Of a stretch of 64,000 bases of DNA, positions 56,246-64,000 are shown piece by piece. The notes beneath the pieces were generated by a model. It saw nothing but the letters and a program-made list of their open reading frames with translations, did no database searches and was not told the DNA's origin. A program made the translations under genes and the position numbers. How positions within the stretch are numbered: position 1 is the first letter of the stretch; every line of letters starts with the position of its first letter. Source of the stretch: Bacillota bacterium. Lineage in GTDB: Bacteria > Bacillota > Ch66 > Ch109. The stretch is from NCBI GenBank assembly GCA_013178275.1, contig JABLWZ010000001.1:1-64000 (forward strand). Reading direction: 5' to 3'.

Positions 56246-56464
56246 TTGACCAAGGTACGAGTTTTTCCCAACAAAATATTCCGGGTGGGAGACCTGGTGT
56301 CCCGCGACTCCGAATCACCGCTGCAGGCGTACTGCATCATCGGATTCAAAGAAGGGGAGGGCGGGGATCACCTGGCGGTTCTAAAGGGACTGTTCGGCCA
56401 CTCGCGAATCGCCGAGGCCCCGCTGAACGAGCTGACCAACCTGATAGTAAAGGGCCGGCTGTAG
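56246..56464 (+). CDS. Small hypothetical protein, 72 aa
   Basis: A short soluble protein: KVRVFPNKIFRVGDLVSRDSE, then EGGDHLAVLKGLFGHSRIAEAP. No family is recognised. TTG at 56246 has GGGGGGAG at proper distance; a TTG at 56240 is too near. It stands between the sortase and the rpsF promoter and may be part of the sortase transcript or have its own start. Confidence 0.6.
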   Translation: MTKVRVFPNKIFRVGDLVSRDSESPLQAYCIIGFKEGEGGDHLAVLKGLFGHSRIAEAPLNELTNLIVKGRL

Positions 56465-56539
56465 GAAAAGCGGAGACTTTTTTAAGTTCATTTCAATGCC
56501 GGACAGGCCGGGTCAGAAAAAATAAACCACAGATAAAAC

Positions 56540-56568
56540 TTGTTCTACCGTACTTCCGGTGCTATAAT
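56540..56568 (+). promoter_or_regulatory. Vegetative promoter of the rpsF operon
   Basis: TTGTTC (56540-56545), 17-bp spacer, TATAAT (56563-56568). A typical sigma-A promoter 80 bp before rpsF. Confidence 0.75.
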
Positions 56569-56599
56569 TATTGCCGAGCCTTTGCATGACCATCCCTGT

Positions 56600-56640
56600 T
56601 CCACCCGTGAGGTGGGACCGCTAGTCCGAGGGGAGGAGGT
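56600..56640 (+). promoter_or_regulatory. Putative S6:S18 autoregulatory leader
   Basis: Between the promoter and rpsF the leader folds as CCACC (56601-56605) with GGTGG (56611-56615) and GGAC with GTCC (56615-56627), with CCG elements near the ribosome site. Ribosomal S6:S18 complexes repress their operon through CCG-containing leader hairpins in many bacteria; this one fits by position. Confidence 0.5.
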
Positions 56641-56647
56641 GAAAGGA

Positions 56648-56935
56648 TTGCGGGCTTACGAGTTAATGTATATCATCCGGCCGGACCTCGAAGAGGAAGC
56701 GACGGCCGCGGTGATCGAGAAGTACAACCAGCTGATAGCTGACAACCAGGGCGAGGTGGAGAGTTCCAACCGCTGGGGCAAGCGCAGGCTGGCCTACGAG
56801 GTCAAGGGATTCCGGGAAGGCCTTTACATGCTGACGCACTTCAAGGGAGTGCCGGCGACAGAAAAGGAACTGGAACGGATCATGAAGATCAGCGACGAGG
56901 TTATCAAATACCTCATCACCCGGAAAGAGGAATAG
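56648..56935 (+). CDS. rpsF: 30S ribosomal protein S6
   Basis: A 95-aa protein of the small-subunit platform that pairs with S18. The typical start RAYELMYIIRPDL and the motif NRWGKRRLAYEVKGFREGLYMLTHF are complete. TTG at 56648 has GGAGGAGGT before it; an in-frame GTG at 56639 is inside that site. It starts the rpsF-ssb-rpsR operon and is preceded by a clear promoter and a structured leader. Confidence 0.96.
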   Translation: MRAYELMYIIRPDLEEEATAAVIEKYNQLIADNQGEVESSNRWGKRRLAYEVKGFREGLYMLTHFKGVPATEKELERIMKISDEVIKYLITRKEE

Positions 56936-56952
56936 GGCAGGAGGGTATTACC

Positions 56953-57351
56953 ATGCTGAACCGAGTCATCTTAATCGGTCGGCTCACCCGCGACCCCGAG
57001 ATGCGGTTCACCCCCAACGGGGTGCCGGTCACATCCTTCACCCTGGCGGTAGACCGCCAGTACGCCAGCAAGCAGGGTGGAGAGCGGGGGACCGACTTCA
57101 TCGATATCGTCGCCTGGAGGCAGTTGGGGGAACTCTGCGCCAACTACCTCAGCAAGGGAAGGCTCGCGGCGGTGGAAGGAAGACTTGAGATACAGTCGTT
57201 CGAAGGCCAGGACGGCCAGAAACGGCGGGTAGCGCGGGTAATAGCCCAGAATGTCCAGTTCCTGAGCCCCAAGGACAGCCGGGGGGGAGACTCCGGGCCG
57301 CGGGGAGTTGAGAACGACGACGACTATCTAGGGGAGGAGATCCCCTTCTAG
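56953..57351 (+). CDS. ssb: Single-stranded DNA-binding protein
   Basis: A 132-aa SSB: OB-fold (about 1-105) beginning MLNRVILIGRLTRDPEMRFTPNGVPVTSFTLAV, with DFIDIVAWRQLGELCANYLSKGRLAAVEGRL, and a short Gly/Arg linker ending in the acidic tip DDDYLGEEIPF that recruits replication and repair proteins. The linker is short compared with E. coli SSB but usual for Firmicutes. Placed between rpsF and rpsR as in most Firmicutes. Confidence 0.97.
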   Translation: MLNRVILIGRLTRDPEMRFTPNGVPVTSFTLAVDRQYASKQGGERGTDFIDIVAWRQLGELCANYLSKGRLAAVEGRLEIQSFEGQDGQKRRVARVIAQNVQFLSPKDSRGGDSGPRGVENDDDYLGEEIPF

Positions 57352-57369
57352 GCTAAGGAGGTCAGCTTA

Positions 57370-57600
57370 ATGAAACGTGAGCGTGGGAGAAGGCCGCGCA
57401 AACGGGTATGCAGCTTCTGTGTGGAGAAAGTGGAATCCGTCGACTACAAGGACGTCGGTAAAATACGCAAGTACATTACCGAACGGGGAAAGATTCTACC
57501 CCGTCGGATTTCCGGCAACTGTGCCAGCCACCAGCGCCAGGTCACCCTGGCGATCAAGCGCGCCCGCAACATCGCGCTGCTGCCGTTTACAACCGAGTAG
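57370..57600 (+). CDS. rpsR: 30S ribosomal protein S18
   Basis: A 76-aa partner of S6 on the small-subunit platform. Conserved stretches are [27 protein letters not shown] [15 protein letters not shown] and [24 protein letters not shown]. Three Cys (CSFC and C50) suggest the zinc-binding form. AAGGAGG before ATG 57370. Last in the operon, with a terminator at 57623. Confidence 0.96.
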   Translation: MKRERGRRPRKRVCSFCVEKVESVDYKDVGKIRKYITERGKILPRRISGNCASHQRQVTLAIKRARNIALLPFTTE

Positions 57601-57622
57601 TAAACCAGACAACCAGCAAACC

Positions 57623-57652
57623 AAGAGAATTCGTGCCAACGGGTTCTCTTTT
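57623..57652 (+). terminator. Intrinsic terminator after rpsR
   Basis: AAGAGAA (57623-57629) pairs with TTCTCTT (57644-57650), then T-rich. Confidence 0.7.
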
Positions 57653-57705
57653 AATTTAGCCTTTTCATATGCCCGGTTCAGGTCTCTCGGGTTACCGATC
57701 AAGTC

Positions 57706-57741
57706 TTCTGTCGCTCCAATCCGAGGTTGTTTGATTATTGC
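57706..57741 (+). repeat. Dispersed intergenic repeat (TTCTGTCGCTCCA type), copy 2
   Basis: It resembles 34184-34219 from TTCTGTCGCTCCA through AGGTTGTTTGATTATTGC, both in gene-free DNA. Confidence 0.6.
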
Positions 57742-57934
57742 TCGGCGCTTCGTGCCAAGGTGTGGAGGTCAGCTCAGTCGAGCTTTTATTTTGTGGTTAA
57801 CCCCCACGATGTGGATATATCGGCATTATATACCCTCTTTAACAGAAAAAACAGGCCCCGCCGAAATCAGAAGAGCAGGAAATCAAACCACGATTGCCGA
57901 ATAACTTATCCGTTTGAGGAGCCGGGGTGATGAG

Positions 57935-58255
57935 ATGTCGAGAATTGGCGAGTCGGATATCGCCCGTCGGATCAAGGTGGTGGAGTGGTCGAAGGCGGAG
58001 CTGCTGGAGGCGGTAAGCCGCCTGTTTCGGTCAACCATCCAGGGCCGGGATGACGACGTGCTGGAATCACTGGGAAGCGTGCTCCTGGCAGCCTATCTGC
58101 TGGCTCCCCACCTGGGGATAAACTATCCCCGGCTCGACCTGCAGCTCGAGGCGTCGACCCGACGGCTGATAGAATCGGGCCACCAGGTGGAGGAATGGTA
58201 CAGCGACCTGTCCAACCTGTTGAGGTACCTGGAGGGTCGGGGAAGGGAGTTTTGA
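57935..58255 (+). CDS. MazG-like family protein, 106 aa
   Basis: A small all-helical protein of the MazG-like group found beside rpsR/yybS in clostridia: WSKAELLEAVSRLFRSTIQGRDDDVLESLGSVLLAAYLLAPHLGI. The EExxE-type metal site of true nucleotide pyrophosphohydrolases is only partly present, so activity is uncertain. ATG 57935 with GGGGTGATGAG before it. Its stop overlaps the yybS start. Confidence 0.78.
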   Translation: MSRIGESDIARRIKVVEWSKAELLEAVSRLFRSTIQGRDDDVLESLGSVLLAAYLLAPHLGINYPRLDLQLEASTRRLIESGHQVEEWYSDLSNLLRYLEGRGREF

Positions 58256-59220
58256 TCAGTTTGCAGCCGCGTCTCTCCGACAGTGCTCCGAAGGACGTAG
58301 TTATAGCTACCTTAGCCGCCGCGATCTTGGCTCTGGCAGGAATCAAATACATGCCCGGCCTGGGCATGATCCTCTGGACCCTGCCGATCAGCCTGATAAT
58401 TATAAAACGCTCCTGCTGGTCCGGCATGCTGGTTTTAGCGCTCACAGCCCTGGTAGTTTCCGGGGTGTCGGAGCCGGCCGCGGCGGCCGCGTTCATGGCC
58501 CAGTTCGCCCTGGTCGGCCTGTTTTTTGGGATAGGACTGAAGCGCAGGTGGCGCCTGGGGACGGTGATCACGGTGGGGATTATCATATCCATCCTCACCT
58601 TCCTGTCCATGGAGCTGGCTGCACTCTACAGCCAGGGGATTTCCCTGAACGAGGCGGTAAAACCCTCGGAAGAGATCTACAATCGGACCATGGAGATGTA
58701 CCAGCGGGCCGGGCTCTTGGACAATATCCAGGGCGAGGGCATAAACCAGGAAGAGTTCGCAGCCATCACCCGCCAGCTGGTAGATACCCTGAGACGGCTG
58801 GTGCCCAGTTTTATGGCCATAGGAGCGATAGCGACCGCGGTCTTCAATTTTCTGCTGCTGCACCTGCTCGGTCAGAGGTTGAGGCTCGACATCGTGGAGC
58901 TGCCACGGTTCATGGACTGGCAGCTGCCCTGGTACCTGACCTACGGGGTGATACTCGGGTTGGCGGCCCTGCTGGGGGGAAACTACCTGCACCCGGCGGT
59001 CAAACTCTTCGGAGAAAACCTCCTCATGCTGTTCGCCCCGGTGCTCGTGGTGTTCGGCACCTCGGTGGCGGTGTTCTTCTACCAGAAGGCGCCCTGGCCG
59101 ATGTGGCTGAAGATTGGCTTGGTCGTACTGGGATTTGTTTATATATGGTTCACACTGATGATGTTGATGGCCCTGGGACTGTTTGACCCGTTGTTCGGTT
59201 ATCGGAAGCGTTTTAGCTAG
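58252..59220 (+). CDS. YybS-like membrane protein (DUF2232)
   Basis: A 322-aa integral membrane protein with about eight helices: VVIATLAAAILALAGIKYM, ISLIIIKRSCWSGMLVLALTAL, FALVGLFFGIGLKRRWRLGTVI and a C-terminal LFDPLFGYRKRF. This is the DUF2232/YybS family, found before gdpP and rplI in many Firmicutes; the gdpP gene expected between them is absent here. TTG at 58252 after GGAAGGGAG. Transport of a nutrient is suggested in some relatives, but there is no firm function. Confidence 0.85.
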   Translation: MISLQPRLSDSAPKDVVIATLAAAILALAGIKYMPGLGMILWTLPISLIIIKRSCWSGMLVLALTALVVSGVSEPAAAAAFMAQFALVGLFFGIGLKRRWRLGTVITVGIIISILTFLSMELAALYSQGISLNEAVKPSEEIYNRTMEMYQRAGLLDNIQGEGINQEEFAAITRQLVDTLRRLVPSFMAIGAIATAVFNFLLLHLLGQRLRLDIVELPRFMDWQLPWYLTYGVILGLAALLGGNYLHPAVKLFGENLLMLFAPVLVVFGTSVAVFFYQKAPWPMWLKIGLVVLGFVYIWFTLMMLMALGLFDPLFGYRKRFS

Positions 59221-59231
59221 AAGGGGGAACC

Positions 59232-59678
59232 ATGAAAGTTATCCTGAAAGAAAACGTCAAAGGGCTGGGGGTCAAGGGAGCGATAGTCGAAGTAGCCGAG
59301 GGTTACGCCCGCAACTTCCTGTTCCCCAAAAAACTCGCTACTCCCGCCACCGACAGCCTGGTTCGCGACCTCCAGCACCAAAAGGAGGTCAGCCAGGGGA
59401 AAAAAGACCGGCAGATGCGTGAAGCACAGCAGATGGCGGATCGGATCAAGGGGCTGGAGGTTACCGTCCCCATGCGCGTGGGAGAGGGCGGCAAGCTGTT
59501 CGGCAGCGTCACCACCCGCGAGATAGTGGACGCCTTGAAGGGTGAGCATGGAATCACCCTGGACCGCAAGCAGATCGAGTTGAAGGAGCCGATCAAGACT
59601 CTGGGCACTTATAAAATCGCCGTCCGGCTAATCACCGGAGTCACCACCGTATTTAACCTGATAGTGGTGGCCGGCTAG
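59232..59678 (+). CDS. rplI: 50S ribosomal protein L9
   Basis: A 148-aa large-subunit protein with two domains joined by a long helix. N-domain MKVILKENVKGLGVKGAIVEVAEGYARNFLFPKKLA; connecting helix (about 45-75); C-domain LFGSVTTREIVDALKGEHGITLDRKQIELKEPIKTLGTYK. The length is normal. GGGGGAACC before ATG. 18 bp before lonC. Confidence 0.97.
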   Translation: MKVILKENVKGLGVKGAIVEVAEGYARNFLFPKKLATPATDSLVRDLQHQKEVSQGKKDRQMREAQQMADRIKGLEVTVPMRVGEGGKLFGSVTTREIVDALKGEHGITLDRKQIELKEPIKTLGTYKIAVRLITGVTTVFNLIVVAG

Positions 59679-59695
59679 AAGGAGTTAATCCCCAT

Positions 59696-61645
59696 ATGCG
59701 AGGACTTTTTAACCGACTGGTAGGAACCAGGGGACAAGGAAAAAACCAAAACGGGGTAGAGGATCAGATGGTACGGCAGGTCGACGCCCTGTACAATCTG
59801 CTCACCAGCATCCACGGCTCCGACCGGTTGGTTTTAAAGGCCACCAAGCTGGAAGCCCTTGACCTCATACGCTCCAGCGACATACCCCGAAGGGTGCTGG
59901 GGCTGCAGCGGCTCGTCACCGGCGACCCCACCCTGGAGGACCCGCCCAAGGCCTCGGAGATGAACGAGGTCTTAAACCAGGTCGAAGAAAAGATCGCCGA
60001 AATGCTGGTAAGGCGCTCGGTGGAAGACAAGATAGAGAAGAAGATCAACGACCGGATGCAGCAGCGTTACGACGAGTACATCCGGGAGATAAAACTGCAG
60101 ATAGTCAAAGAAGAGTCCGGGCCGGAGAACGCCCAGACCCTAAAAAGACTGGCGATGCTGGAGAAGATGAGTCAGGTCAAGCTGACCGCCTCCACCATCG
60201 ACATCCTGCGGCCCAAGAACCTGGCCGAGGTGGTGGGGCAGGAGCGGGCCATCCGGGCGCTGGTATCCAAGCTGGCCACCCCCTACCCCCAGCACATCAT
60301 CCTCTACGGGCCTCCCGGCGTGGGCAAGACCACCTCAGCCCGGCTGGCCTTGGAAGAGGTAAAAAACCGGGCTGGTGCCGTATTCGGTCAAAACGCCCCC
60401 TTCATCGAAGTCGATGGCGCCACCCTGCGCTGGGACCCCCGGGAGTCGACCAACCCGCTGCTGGGTTCTGTTCACGACCCCATCTACCAGGGGGCCCGCC
60501 GCGACCTCGCCGAGGTCGGGATACCCGAGCCCAAGCCGGGGCTCGTCACCGACGCCCACGGAGGGGTGCTCTTCATCGACGAGATCGGTGAGCTGGACCC
60601 TCTGCTGCAGACCAAGCTCTTGAAGGTGCTCGAAGACAAACGGGTGGTGTTCGAGTCCTCCTACTACGACCCCAGTGACGCGAACATCCCGCAGTACATA
60701 AAGAAGCTGTTCGCTGAAGGCGCGCCGGCTGACTTCCTCCTGATCGGCGCTACCACCCGCGACGCCTCGGAGATCAGCCCGGCACTGCGCTCGCGTTGCG
60801 CCGAGATCTACTTCGAACCGCTGGGCCCGGTCCATATCCAGGAGATAGTCAAAAACTCCACCGCCAAGCTCGGCGTCACACTCGAACCCGGCCTGCCCGA
60901 GCTGATCAGCGAGTATACCGTGGAGGGGAGGAAAGCCACCAACCTGCTGGCCGACGCCTACGCCATGAGCGTGTTCGAGGCCGGGCCCGAGGTCGGTGAT
61001 GCCGCCCCGTCCCTGGCCATAACCAAGACGCACCTCTACGAGGTCCTGCAGACCTCCCGCATGACCCCCTACGTCACCCACAAGGCCTCGGTCACCCTGG
61101 AAGTCGGAAGGGTGCTGGGATTAGGGGTCAGCAGCTTCCTCGGCTCCATCATCGAGATCGAGGCCATGTCCTTCCCCGCCCGCGATCGGGGCAAGGGATA
61201 CGTCCGGTTCAACGACGCCGCCGGCAGCATGGCCAAGGACTCTGTCTTCAACGCCACCTCGGTCCTGCGCAAGCTGACCGGGGAGGAGGTCACCAACTAC
61301 GACCTGCACATCAACGTCATCGGCGGCGGCCGCATCGAAGGCCCCTCGGCGGGACTGGCCGTAACCCTGGCGATACTCAGCAGCATCAAGGGCTGGGGGG
61401 TCAAGCAGGACGTCGCCATCACCGGCGAGATCTCCATCCAGGGGCGGGTAAAGCCGGTCGGCGGGCTGAACGAAAAGATATACGGCGCCAAGCGGGCGGG
61501 GGTAAACACCGTCATCATCCCCTGGGACAACCTCAAGGACGTCCCCATGGACATAAAAGGGATAAACGTGGTGCCGGTCTCCTGTATCGAGGAGGCCCTG
61601 CCGCTGGTGTTCGACCAGTGTAGACCGATAGGGCTGGTAATTTAG
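59696..61645 (+). CDS. lonC: LonC-type ATP-dependent protease (sporulation lineage)
   Basis: A 649-aa Lon-family protease lacking the large N-domain of LonA. After a helical N-terminus (about 1-155, charged) comes the AAA+ module (about 165-420: GPPGVGKTTSARLAL, VLFIDEIGELDPLLQTKLLKVLED, GATTRDASEISPALRSRC) and the protease domain (about 450-649) with the Ser/Lys dyad in EGPSAGLAV and VKPVGGLNEKIYGAKRAG. The domain order and the rplI neighbourhood match the LonC group, best represented in spore-forming Firmicutes. The Walker boxes and the dyad are intact, so it should be active. No membrane segment is found, unlike LonB. Confidence 0.93.
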   Translation: MRGLFNRLVGTRGQGKNQNGVEDQMVRQVDALYNLLTSIHGSDRLVLKATKLEALDLIRSSDIPRRVLGLQRLVTGDPTLEDPPKASEMNEVLNQVEEKIAEMLVRRSVEDKIEKKINDRMQQRYDEYIREIKLQIVKEESGPENAQTLKRLAMLEKMSQVKLTASTIDILRPKNLAEVVGQERAIRALVSKLATPYPQHIILYGPPGVGKTTSARLALEEVKNRAGAVFGQNAPFIEVDGATLRWDPRESTNPLLGSVHDPIYQGARRDLAEVGIPEPKPGLVTDAHGGVLFIDEIGELDPLLQTKLLKVLEDKRVVFESSYYDPSDANIPQYIKKLFAEGAPADFLLIGATTRDASEISPALRSRCAEIYFEPLGPVHIQEIVKNSTAKLGVTLEPGLPELISEYTVEGRKATNLLADAYAMSVFEAGPEVGDAAPSLAITKTHLYEVLQTSRMTPYVTHKASVTLEVGRVLGLGVSSFLGSIIEIEAMSFPARDRGKGYVRFNDAAGSMAKDSVFNATSVLRKLTGEEVTNYDLHINVIGGGRIEGPSAGLAVTLAILSSIKGWGVKQDVAITGEISIQGRVKPVGGLNEKIYGAKRAGVNTVIIPWDNLKDVPMDIKGINVVPVSCIEEALPLVFDQCRPIGLVI

Positions 61646-61710
61646 CGGACCGGCCGGAGAAAAAAGCGATAGGGTTCCCGATGTAAAACCGCACCTACCG
61701 CTGCGAACCG

Positions 61711-64000
61711 CTATAATTTTATTTTTTCATAAAGCGCGATGGTTTCGCTGGATAGAGCGGAGTTGCATTCACTGGCGGTAAAAGCCGCCAGTTCCTGGTA
61801 AAGGAGCAGAGCCTGCCGTTTTTGCCCCTTCTGCCAAAGCAGTTCCATGGTCACCCTACATACCAGTTCATCGGCCGGTTCCTTAGCCAGGTAACGCCGG
61901 CCGATTTCTATCGCCGGCAACAGCTTGCCCTGCCGGCGATAAACCTCGATCTGCTTTTTGAGGACCTGCAGGTAGAGGTTGTACAGTTGTACGCGCAGGC
62001 CGGCGGTCCAGTCGTCATAAATATTGTCCGGCAGCAAATCGCCGCGGTAGAACCCGGCGGCCTGACCCAAAAGCTCCATAAGCCCGGGACTGTCAGCGTC
62101 AGCCTCCTCGATGGCTTGTTGAGCCGTCGACACGAATAATTCATAATCAGTGCAGACCCTCAGCCGGGGGTTTAAAAAAATAATTCCCCGCTTGAGAACC
62201 AGGCTCTCTCCGATGGGGCCTTTGATTCCGAGGGCTTTGCGCGCGTTGGTCAAGGCCATCCTCAGGCTGAGATCCCCTAAACGGGGTTCGGATTCCGGCC
62301 ACAGCACCTCGATGATTTTTTCTTTGAGGTGCTGACTCCTTTCAATAACCAAGAACTTGAACAGGTTTTCCGCTTTTTTGGTTTTCCAATCGGACGGGTC
62401 GATCTCGATCCCGTTCACAAAGACGTGAAAACCGCCCAGGCAGTTTACGTGGATAAGCTGCTCCCCCGTCTCCCGTATCAGGTCCTGTAAAAACGCCACG
62501 GTACAGTTGCGCACGTTTTCGTCCGGGTAGGCCAGCATGCTGCCCGCCTCCTGGCTGGCGCGCCGCGGAAACCAGCGCCGCATGAGATGTGCCGCCCAAT
62601 TCGGATGAATCTTTTTCAGCAGCGCGCGCCGGCACAGGCAATAAACGGTTTCGGCATGCCAGTCCCAGAAATATTCCCACTTTTCGGCATCCGCGGAGCC
62701 CAGCGCTATACGCAGATACTGGTCGGCCGCGTCGTCATCACCCTGCAGCAGACGCACCCGGGCCAGCAGCAGCTGGGTGCCGGCCAGGGTCTGCCGGGCG
62801 CCCTTTTGCCTGCATTTCAGGCTTACCTCCAAAAAACGCTGCCCGGCCAGTTCCAGCTGGCCGGCTTCCATGGCGATGATTCCCGCTACCGACAGGGCGT
62901 AGTCGTCGAAACCCTGCCCGGCCGGGACCGTCTTCAGCCGGTCCAGCAGGGACTCTGTCTCCGGGAGCAGGTCCCCGGCGTTTTCCCCGGCCTTTATACG
63001 CAGCATAACGAGGTCCAGATCAGTCAGATAGACCATAAAGATATTGTTGGCCCGGGAAAAAGCGTCGCGGGAAAGTTCAAACTCCTGCCTTGCCTGGTAC
63101 AGGCGTTCCTTTACCAGGTGAAGGTGGGCCAGGCGGCGGTGGGCGACTCCCAGCTGGTGCGGCGCATCGTATTTCCGCCCCAGACTCAGCAGCTCACCGC
63201 AGATATGCTCCATTCGCTCATGCTCGCCAGCCAGCATACAGATAAAGGTATAAATAACGTTAACCGTGCCGGTCCACCGTTCATTTTCCTGAACATAGGG
63301 ATCGCGGAGGGCCTTTTCGATCAATTTCCGGGCGGAGGTTAAATTCCCCAGCCGGAATTGGATCATGCTGGAGAACATCAGGTACCCCATCTGCGATTCC
63401 GGGTCCAGTTTGACGCTGCCGGCCAGCCAGCTCAACCATACCCCCCGGCGCAGATTGTCCTCCCAGGCCGCCTGGCTTAAAGCCGCGACCAGCACCATTC
63501 CTCGCGACCAGGGGCTCTTTAAAAGCGAGGCGACCACTGGAATCCTCCTGGCGGTCTCCTTTACTTTTTTAAGGTTGTTGGCAAAAGTGTAAGCAGCGAT
63601 CATTAAGAAAAGGGAGCGGAGCTGGCACTTCAGATCACCCTTTTCCCCAGCGATGTCGGTGGCCCGGGACAGGGCGTCCAGGGCTTCACCCGGCGTGCTG
63701 TGGAGAGTGCTCATTCCTTTAAAATACAAAAGCCACTGGTCACGATCGACAACCTCCCCCGGCAGGCGGCTGAGCCAGGAGTGCAGCGCGTCCAGACGAC
63801 CGCTCTGCAGGAAGTACTTATCGCCGTGGGTGCCGATCAGGCCAGCCATGGAGGTCCAGTCGGGGATGGCCGCCAGCTGCTCCAGCGCCCGGTCGATGTC
63901 TCCCCGGCCCTCCAGAAAAGCCGCGGCCCGGCGCCGGATAAGGATTATATGGTCCGGCCGGCGCCGGGCCTTTACTTTCTGTTCCAGGAATTCACCCATG
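61711..64000 (-). CDS. BTAD-type transcriptional regulator, partial (N-terminus outside window)
   Basis: At least 762 aa, reading off the right edge. The visible N-terminal part (about 1-510) is TPR-like helical repeats (ALEQLAAIPDWTSMAGL, LRSLFLMIAAYTFANNLKKVKETA). The C-terminus has an OmpR-type winged helix (about 525-610, LGGFHVFVNGIEI, LLKFLVIE-like NLFKFLVIERSQHLKEKIIEVLWPE) and a bacterial transcriptional activator domain (about 615-762, AAGFYRGDLLPDNIYDDW, ELVCRVTMELLWQKGQKRQA). Such SARP/LuxR-type large regulators usually have an N-terminal ATPase, probably beyond 64000. The ATG at 63999 is at the edge and should not be taken as a real start. Confidence 0.85.
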   Translation of the reverse strand, partial: MGEFLEQKVKARRRPDHIILIRRRAAAFLEGRGDIDRALEQLAAIPDWTSMAGLIGTHGDKYFLQSGRLDALHSWLSRLPGEVVDRDQWLLYFKGMSTLHSTPGEALDALSRATDIAGEKGDLKCQLRSLFLMIAAYTFANNLKKVKETARRIPVVASLLKSPWSRGMVLVAALSQAAWEDNLRRGVWLSWLAGSVKLDPESQMGYLMFSSMIQFRLGNLTSARKLIEKALRDPYVQENERWTGTVNVIYTFICMLAGEHERMEHICGELLSLGRKYDAPHQLGVAHRRLAHLHLVKERLYQARQEFELSRDAFSRANNIFMVYLTDLDLVMLRIKAGENAGDLLPETESLLDRLKTVPAGQGFDDYALSVAGIIAMEAGQLELAGQRFLEVSLKCRQKGARQTLAGTQLLLARVRLLQGDDDAADQYLRIALGSADAEKWEYFWDWHAETVYCLCRRALLKKIHPNWAAHLMRRWFPRRASQEAGSMLAYPDENVRNCTVAFLQDLIRETGEQLIHVNCLGGFHVFVNGIEIDPSDWKTKKAENLFKFLVIERSQHLKEKIIEVLWPESEPRLGDLSLRMALTNARKALGIKGPIGESLVLKRGIIFLNPRLRVCTDYELFVSTAQQAIEEADADSPGLMELLGQAAGFYRGDLLPDNIYDDWTAGLRVQLYNLYLQVLKKQIEVYRRQGKLLPAIEIGRRYLAKEPADELVCRVTMELLWQKGQKRQALLLYQELAAFTASECNSALSSETIALYEKIKL

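Larger units (their letters stand above)
57601..57934. other. Gene-free stretch after rpsR
   Basis: No supportable gene. It holds the rpsR terminator (57623-57652), a dispersed repeat (57706-57741) and AT-rich DNA with a presumptive promoter for the MazG-like gene. Confidence 0.5.

Noticed and set aside
1..64000. tRNA, rRNA and CRISPR elements
   Set aside because: Read for T-loop-like GTTCRA words, rRNA signatures and regularly spaced direct repeats; none found that hold up.

Overview
The window looks like a chromosomal segment of a moderately GC-rich, endospore-forming, anaerobic member of the Clostridia, most like the Peptococcaceae/Desulfotomaculum-Pelotomaculum group. This is inferred from gene content: a Lon protease of the sporulation-lineage LonC type beside rplI, the rpsF-ssb-rpsR block, sigma-54 regulators with TyrR-like DNA-binding tails, a selenocysteine-containing SelD, several ferredoxin-type redox proteins, and strong Shine-Dalgarno sites with many GTG/TTG starts. 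I see no rRNA, tRNA, CRISPR array or intact transposase.

Layout. 1-5441: the tail of a structured RNA-like element, then a two-component system (response regulator and kinase), a lone efflux-type membrane-fusion protein and an atypical response regulator. Both promoters of this block carry six half-sites phased at exactly 11 bp. 5605-9111: a four-repeat protein, a GIY-YIG protein, and a MarR regulator with two identical palindromic operators flanking it and an iron-sulfur protein. 9455-14878: envelope genes (metallophosphoesterase, PAP2 phosphatase, deacetylase-YkoP fusion, MFS permease, diacylglycerol-type glycosyltransferase). 15227-19451: a sigma-54 activator divergent from a sigma-54 promoter that drives a small zinc-ribbon protein. 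19751-23863: a lipoprotein, a gene-free kilobase of dense secondary structure (second copy of the element at the left edge), a drug-type MFS transporter and a DUF218 protein. 24122-25594: an unusual soluble chemoreceptor with a Rossmann domain. 25736-29830: a PadR-controlled flavin redox cluster. 29827-35252: a polyphosphate operon (ppk, ppx, HD protein) facing a PhoB-like regulator broken by a stop codon. 35406-39069: small regulators, a trans-sulfuration enzyme and a second sigma-54/zinc-ribbon module with its activator at 39669-41792. 42167-49775: a YhaM-like nuclease, the second Rossmann chemoreceptor and envelope proteins (VanW, PRC-barrel, acidic membrane protein). 50060-54674: a co-directional run with cvpA, a QueG-like protein, selD (in-frame UGA), a HEAT protein, mscS and DUF951. 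54917-56128: a class II cyclic-di-GMP riboswitch ahead of an LPXTG protein and its sortase. 56540-61645: rpsF, ssb, rpsR, a MazG-like gene, yybS, rplI and lonC. 61711-64000: a partial BTAD-type regulator.

How it fits together. The strongest regulatory stories visible directly are: (1) a c-di-GMP-II aptamer whose P1 strand is shared with a terminator, predicted to switch the sortase cassette on; (2) two copies of a module made of a CBS-PAS-PAS-AAA-Fis activator, a -24/-12 promoter, a shared palindromic candidate enhancer (ATGCA-N4-TGCAT) and a homologous zinc-ribbon protein; (3) two paralogous soluble chemoreceptors with an NAD(P)-type Rossmann domain in place of a membrane sensor; (4) a two-copy structured RNA candidate. 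These are predictions from sequence; homology searches and structure computations were not possible here.
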